A stretch of DNA of 6,919 nucleotides. It comes from Verrucomicrobiales bacterium. GTDB taxonomy: Bacteria; Verrucomicrobiota; Verrucomicrobiia; Limisphaerales; UBA1096. The notes under the pieces are model-generated. The model made no database searches. It was not told the origin of the DNA and saw only the letters and a list, made by a program, of their open reading frames with translations. Positions 1 to 5,300 of this stretch are shown piece after piece. Numbering within the stretch: the first letter of the stretch is position 1; each line of letters starts with the position of its first letter. A program made the translations under genes and the position numbers. The stretch is from the NCBI GenBank assembly GCA_002721375.1, contig PBKH01000065.1, forward strand, positions 10,894-17,812. The letters are read 5' to 3'.

Positions 1-726
1 CGGGTAATCTGTACACCCGGTGGCCAGCGCGGAACGCTAGCTGCTCTAGACAAAAAAACCGGAGAAGTAATTTGGCGTAGCGGCAACTGGACGGATGGAG
101 CTCAGTATGCCTCGGTGATGCCGGCCGAGTTCAATGGCAAGCGGCAATTGATTCAGTTGACGCAGAAAACTTTGGCAGGGATCTCGATCAACGACGGATC
201 AGTCCTGTGGCGTAACGCTTGGCCTGGCCGGACGGCGGTCATTCCAACGCCGATTCTTCTACGTGACGGGGTTTACATTTCCTCAGGGTACGGTGTTGGC
301 TCCCGAAAAATTTCCATTGGAGTCGGCCATAAGGTGACGGAAGATTACTCGAATAAGAACATGAAGAATCACCATGGTGGAGTGCTGCTACTTGATGGAC
401 ATTTGTACGGCTACTCTGATGGGCGAGGGTGGACTTGTCAGAACCTAGAGAGTGGTGAGGTGGTTTGGGATTCCAAAAAACTAGGCAAAGGCTGTGTCGT
501 TTATGCGGATAACCGGTTGTACTGTCTTGCGGAAAGCTCCGGGACGATAACGTTGACCGCTGCCGACACGCGCGGATGGAAGGAGCATGGCCGATTCAAA
601 CTCGAGCCCCAGACGGAGCTCCGTAAACCTTCAGGCCGGATCTGGACCCATCCAGTTGTAGCAAACGGTGTAATGTACCTGCGCGATCAGGAACTGCTTT
701 TTGCTTTCGATGTCATGATGCGTTAG
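1..726 (+). CDS. PQQ-like beta-propeller repeat protein (BamB-like), C-terminal part, 5' end outside window
   Basis: The frame is open from base 1 to the TAG at 724-726, giving 241 residues; the true start is off the left edge, so the GTG/ATG codons at 115-120 are internal. What is seen: propeller-blade signatures such as LAALDKKTGEVIW (residues 13-25), DGSVLW (65-70) and LESGEVVW (149-156), each with the Gly and closing Trp typical of PQQ-like blades. Conserved-looking loops are WPGRTAVIPTPI (about 74-85), MKNHHGG (121-127), YGYSDG (136-141), and a last strand pair HPVVANGVMYLRDQ before FAFDV. Known: this pattern matches the 'PQQ-binding-like beta-propeller repeat' proteins common in Planctomycetota and Verrucomicrobiota, normally exported and roughly 400-450 residues long, so about half is present. 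Inferred: a periplasmic or outer-membrane-associated scaffold or binding protein. No haem or quinone-enzyme active site can be identified, so an enzymatic role is not supported. It lies 130 bases upstream of the oxidoreductase on the same strand and could share its transcript. Confidence 0.88.
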   Translation, partial: RVICTPGGQRGTLAALDKKTGEVIWRSGNWTDGAQYASVMPAEFNGKRQLIQLTQKTLAGISINDGSVLWRNAWPGRTAVIPTPILLRDGVYISSGYGVGSRKISIGVGHKVTEDYSNKNMKNHHGGVLLLDGHLYGYSDGRGWTCQNLESGEVVWDSKKLGKGCVVYADNRLYCLAESSGTITLTAADTRGWKEHGRFKLEPQTELRKPSGRIWTHPVVANGVMYLRDQELLFAFDVMMR

Positions 727-752
727 GCCATTTGGTCAAGGGCAGAGGTTGA

Positions 753-778
753 CAAATTGAATCGGGAGGCACAATTTG
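753..778. promoter_or_regulatory. Inverted repeat CAAATTG-N12-CAATTTG overlapping a TTGACA hexamer
   Basis: Arms at 753-759 and 772-778 are perfect 7-base inverted complements, 19 bases centre to centre. The left arm overlaps TTGACA at 749-754, a perfect match to a sigma-70 -35 box. No good -10 hexamer follows at 16-18 bases: the candidates near 771-777 match the consensus poorly. The site could be an operator or promoter region for the oxidoreductase, or chance. Only the repeat and the hexamer are seen directly. Confidence 0.22.
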
Positions 779-802
779 ACGGCTGACCCGATGATTGGGA
801 AG

Positions 803-837
803 CGCGCTTTTCAAGAGCTGGCCTTTGGTTAAGCGCG
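803..837 (+). other. Possible hairpin in the oxidoreductase leader
   Basis: CGCGCTT at 803-809 and AAGCGCG at 831-837 are perfect inverted complements around a 21-base loop, immediately upstream of the ribosome binding site at 845-849. There is no following T-tract, so this is not an intrinsic terminator for the upstream gene. It could fold in the mRNA leader and affect translation, but a 7-bp stem with a large loop is weak evidence. Confidence 0.2.
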
Positions 838-844
838 GCAGCAA

Positions 845-849
845 AAGGA
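845..849 (+). promoter_or_regulatory. Ribosome binding site of the oxidoreductase
   Basis: AAGGA lies seven bases before the ATG at 857, an ideal Shine-Dalgarno distance. Together with the twin-arginine signal that begins right after this ATG, it fixes the start codon. Confidence 0.7.
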
Positions 850-856
850 AAAACGT

Positions 857-2314
857 ATGAACAAAACGACGACAAGACGCAGTTTTCTAAAATCCTCACT
901 GGCCACCGGCGCCGCAGCAATGGTTTGCGGTACAAAGGGGCAGGCCAAGGTACTGGGCGCAAATGACCGGCTCCGCATAGCTGTGGCCGGATTGAAAGGG
1001 CGCGGTGGCAGCCACATTGGCGGTTTCATGGGCCAGAAGAATGTGGAGATCGCCTATCTCGTTGATCCGGATGAGAAACAGGTTTCCAGAAAAATGGATG
1101 AGGTTCGGAAGAAGACCAACGGTAAATTCAACACCAAGGGCGTCGCGGATATTCGTGAGGCTTTGGCCGACAAGTCGGTGGATGCCATTTCAATTGCTGC
1201 ACCTAACCATTGGCACTCGCTCATGACGATTTGGGGTGCGCAGGCCGGGAAGCACGTATACGTTGAGAAACCAATGAGCCATGACGTGCAGGAGGGCCGT
1301 GTGGCGGTCGAGGCACAGAAGAAATACGGCGTGGTGATCCAGCACGGCACGCAGCAGCGTAGCAGCTCGGGTGTCGCCGGCCTGCACGAAATGATCAATG
1401 CCGGCAAGTTTGGAAAACTGAAGATCTCCTACGGCTACTGTTGCAAGCCACGAGGTGGTATCGGATTCAAAAGCCCGTCCGCTCCGCCGCCGCACTTGGA
1501 TTGGAACCTGTGGCGAGGCCCGGCCGTTATCGACACTTATCACGACAATTACGTTCACTACAACTGGCATTGGTTCTGGGAGACTGGTAACGGCGATCTA
1601 AACAATCAAGGTACGCATCAGCTGGACGTGGCACGCTGGGCAATGGATCCTTCGTTGACCAACCCGGTTCGAGCGATGGCTATAGGTGGACGCTTCCAGT
1701 GGAAAGACCAGGGGGAGACGCCTAACACAATGTTTGGCATCGCAGAGTATCCAAATGGACAGACGCTGTTTTTTAATGTGCGTAATGTGAATTATAATGG
1801 CTATCAGCGTCAGGTGGAGAATGAGTATTATTTCGAGGATGGTGGGCGGATCGTCCGTGGACACTACTACGCCAAGGGTAATGACAAGGGTGAGAAACTC
1901 AACATACCTGCTGGCAAGGTGACTCCTGGCGGAAATTGGGGCAGCTTCATTGCAGCCTGTCGTGCTGGTGACCCTAGCATGGCTAACGGCAACGTCCACG
2001 ACGCACACTACGGCTGTGTGGCTGGGCACCTGATGAATAACTCATATCGCTTGGGTAAGAGCGTGCCATTCAACGCAAAGTCCGGACGGTTCGGTGACAA
2101 CAAGGATGCATATGAGCATTTTATGCGTCTCCATAGCATCATGAGCAATGGTGTGAAGATACCAGAGGATGGCTCCAACTACGTGATTGGTCCTTGGTTG
2201 ACGTTCGATCCGGACAAGGAAATTCACACGGGTGATCACGCGACCGCGGCTAACGCGTTGTTAAAGGATTATAACCGGCGCGGATTTCGAGTGCCGCGCG
2301 TCAGCAAGGTCTGA
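857..2314 (+). CDS. Gfo/Idh/MocA family NAD(P)-dependent oxidoreductase with Tat signal
   Basis: A complete 485-residue protein from ATG to TGA. Residues 6-12 (TRRSFLK) form a twin-arginine motif, followed by an Ala/Gly-rich hydrophobic stretch to about residue 30, so it is probably exported folded with its cofactor bound. The Rossmann fold begins at IAVAGLKGRG (41-50), with an acidic residue, Asp70, at the end of the second strand where NAD(H) ribose is usually held. APNHWH (115-120) and VEKP (136-139) are family hallmarks; the Lys of EKP is the usual catalytic or cofactor-positioning residue. GNGDLNNQGTHQLD (244-257) carries the His254/Asp257 pair expected in the C-terminal alpha/beta substrate domain. 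Known: family members oxidise or reduce sugars, inositols and related polyols. The substrate cannot be told from sequence, and many Tat-signal paralogues in Planctomycetota and Verrucomicrobiota are uncharacterised. The length is slightly above the usual 350-450 because of the signal and C-terminal extensions. No truncation or frameshift is seen. Confidence 0.95.
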   Translation: MNKTTTRRSFLKSSLATGAAAMVCGTKGQAKVLGANDRLRIAVAGLKGRGGSHIGGFMGQKNVEIAYLVDPDEKQVSRKMDEVRKKTNGKFNTKGVADIREALADKSVDAISIAAPNHWHSLMTIWGAQAGKHVYVEKPMSHDVQEGRVAVEAQKKYGVVIQHGTQQRSSSGVAGLHEMINAGKFGKLKISYGYCCKPRGGIGFKSPSAPPPHLDWNLWRGPAVIDTYHDNYVHYNWHWFWETGNGDLNNQGTHQLDVARWAMDPSLTNPVRAMAIGGRFQWKDQGETPNTMFGIAEYPNGQTLFFNVRNVNYNGYQRQVENEYYFEDGGRIVRGHYYAKGNDKGEKLNIPAGKVTPGGNWGSFIAACRAGDPSMANGNVHDAHYGCVAGHLMNNSYRLGKSVPFNAKSGRFGDNKDAYEHFMRLHSIMSNGVKIPEDGSNYVIGPWLTFDPDKEIHTGDHATAANALLKDYNRRGFRVPRVSKV

Positions 2315-2337
2315 CTTTCCGACAAACGTTTAATCGG

Positions 2338-2376
2338 CTTGGCCAGGCGGCATGATCGCTTGGCCAAGTGTTTTTT
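2338..2376 (+). terminator. Rho-independent terminator of the oxidoreductase transcript
   Basis: Bases 2338-2350 pair with 2356-2368: eight perfect pairs (CTTGGCCA with TGGCCAAG) continued by five more including two G-U pairs, closing a five-base loop. After two bases (TG) comes TTTTTT at 2371-2376. On the minus strand the G-U pairs become A-C mismatches and no T-run follows, so the element is directed to the + transcript. It begins 23 bases after the oxidoreductase stop codon. Confidence 0.85.
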
Positions 2377-5300
2377 AATTGCCAGAGATCAGTCGGAAGA
2401 AACCAGGTTTGGCCGTTGGGGTGACCGGTATAGTTGTCGATCCCGATCCGGTAACTGCCCTGTATGGCTTCCAATGCGACAGGTCGGTTGATGACTGAAT
2501 CATCCATTGATTTCCGCCGGGGATATTGTAATCAATGACGATGCCTCCGGTTGAATTTTGCCGTATTGCCATATGGGAATCGGCTTTTGCCACTTTACTT
2601 CGGTTGGTGTGATGTGCATTTTGGCCGAACATGGGCCAAGCGGAGTCTGCTGGGGCAGAGCTCGAGCTTTTGAGCGAGTACAGTTTACCGTCGTTGGAAC
2701 CAAAATGAACAAACCCATTGTTTCCAATCACGGGTGACGATTCGATTGCAGCCCGGCTCTCAAATGTCCATTGGACATTGCCGTTCCGCCCATTCAGGGC
2801 GTAGAAGGAGTTGTCCCAAGAGCCAATGTAAACGGTCCCGTCATCCCCGACTGCCGGAGAGGAAAAAACAGGATTTCCGGTTGAAAATTTCCAGACCAGT
2901 GCGCCGTTGGTTCCTTTCACGGCGTATACATTGTGGTCCCATGAGCCGAAATACACAGTACCGTCGGGTCCGATAGCAGGTGATGAGTCTATATCCCCAT
3001 CGGTTAGATGTGCCCATTTTCTAACGCCAGTTTTTCCGTCCAGAGCGTAAAGATTGTCGTCCCAAGAGCCTATGTAAACAGTACCATCTTTTCCGATGGC
3101 TGGGGAGCAGTCGATATCACCCCCAGTTACGAATTCCCATCGTTTGGCCCCGGTGCGGGTGTCGAGCGCATACACTTTCTTGTCGCCTGAGCCGAAGTAG
3201 ATGATTCCGTCGTTATTGATGGCAGGGGAGGAGGTGATTTTGCCGTCGGTCTTGAAGGCCCACAATTTCATTCCGGTTTTTCCGTCGAGGGCGTAAAGAT
3301 GGCCATCCCAGGAACCGGCATAAACGGTGCCATCCATTCCAATCGCAGGTGAAGATTTTACGCAGTCACCAGTCACATACTCCCATTTTTTGATACCCTG
3401 TTTTCCATTTATGGCATAGATCCTTTTATCCATCGAACCAAAGTAAATCGTCCCATCCTGACTGATGGAAGGGGTTGATTCGATGCTACCCTTGGCACTA
3501 AACCCCCATTTCACAACCCGATTTTTGCTGTCGATAGCTCTGATAACGCCACTTTGATCTGCCTCGTAAATTGTGCCGTCCGCCCCAATTGCCGGTGCTG
3601 TCTTGATGCGAGTGCCCAAGTTGAATTCGGCAAGCTTTTGCCCTGGTTGCATTGAGGTCAAAGGATCAGTCTTGTGGCTATAAATCTCGTTCCAATCGGT
3701 CAAGCCATCCTTGTCTGTGTCCTGAACAAGCGGGTTCGTTTTGTGCAGTTTTAATTCTTCACCATCGCTAAGTCCGTCTCGGTCTGTATCAGGCAAGTTC
3801 GGATTGGTATTATACTTGTCAATTTCTTCACCATCTTTAAGTCCGTCCCGGTCAGTGTCCGCTCTCAATGGATCCGTAAAATGGATGTTTAGTTCTGCTG
3901 CGTTGTTCAAGCCATCGAAATCGGGGTCTTCGTTGCCATCGATGGTGCCATCACCATCACTGTCATTTACTAGAGGATTAGATTTGAAGATGTTCAATTC
4001 AGCTCCATCATTTAGGCCATCTCCATCGGTATCTGCCAAATTGGGATTTGTCTTGTGTGTGTAAAGTTCGTCATAGTTGGAGAGGGTGTCTTGGTCAAGA
4101 TCCTCCTTCCCGTCGTCGATCCCGTCACTATCTGAGTCCGGATTTTTTGGTTTGGTACCGAGTTTAATTTCATCTGGGTCACTCAGCCTGTCACCGTCTG
4201 AGTCTAAAAGGTTAGGATTGGTATTTAGCAGCTGGATTTCTTCAGCGTCGCTGAGGCCATCCTTATCGGTGTCCGCTAAATGTGGATTGGTCTTGTGGGT
4301 TAAGATTTCATCACCGTCAATTAGTCCGTCTTGGTCTGTATCGTCAATTTTTGGTTCGGTTTTATAGTTATTTACTTCATCTGCATTTGAGAGACGATCT
4401 GAGTCCGAGTCTTCGTCTCCGTCCAAGATTCCATTTCCATCGGTATCTTGATTCAATGGATTTGTTTCCAAGATGTTCACTTCAAATCCATCACTAAGGC
4501 TATCTCCGTCGGTATCAGCAACCATAGGGTCGGTTTTTTTCACTGGCCCTGTTCGGTCTCTTACAAACTTTAATTCATCCAAATCCGATAACCCGTCGGA
4601 GTCCGAATCTTCAAAAGAATCCACTATTCCATCGTTGTCGGAATCAATGTTCAAGGGGTCTGTTTTCAAAATGTTCACCTCAGAACCATCACTAAGTCCG
4701 TCTCGGTCTGTATCAGGCAAGTTCGGATTGGTATTATGCTTGTCAATTTCTTCGCCATCTTTTAAGCCATCGCTATCGCTGTCCGCCAAGTTCGGATTGG
4801 TTTTATGAGTATTTATTTCCTCCCAATCTCCCAAAGAGTCCCCGTCGGAATCGGCTACCAAAGGATTGGTATTTAGGTGAATTTCATCTGAATCGCTTAG
4901 TCCGTCTCTATCTGTATCCGACTTGATGGGATCGGTGTTATATTTGTTCAACTCTAGAATGTTTGCCACGCCATCATTGTCGGCATCTTCTAAGTCGTCC
5001 TGGATTCCGTTTTTGTTGCTGTCTTTTTTGAGCGGATCAGTCTTGAGTTTCAGTATTTCAATTCCATCGATTAAGTTGTCTCCGTCAGTGTCGGCATTTA
5101 ACGGATTGGTATTATATATTTTCAATTCATCCGTGTCGGTTAATCCGTCAGAATCGGTATCTTCTTTGCCGTCAGTTAATCCATCATTATCGGAATCTGC
5201 TATTTTTGGGTTTGTGCCTAATTCCAACTCCGTACCATCAAGCAGTAAATCATTATCTGAGTCTGCATCCATTGGGTCGGTCTTGTGAATATAAAGTTCA

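Noticed and set aside
115..120. GTG/ATG as the start of the first gene
   Set aside because: The frame is open from base 1 and the upstream codons encode a recognisable blade ending (ALDKKTGEVIW), so these codons are internal.
791..832. A 13-codon open frame starting with ATG before the oxidoreductase
   Set aside because: There is no good ribosome binding site or leader-peptide codon pattern, and its length is expected by chance.
857..940. Lipoprotein signal at Cys24 of the oxidoreductase
   Set aside because: Residues before the Cys (Ala-Ala-Met-Val) lack the small residue required at position -1 of a lipobox; a Tat signal explains the N-terminus.
2669..3625. PQQ-dependent dehydrogenase activity of the propeller
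   Set aside because: The blades are short and uniform with no disulfide Cys pair or extended active-site loops; only the repeat fold is supported.
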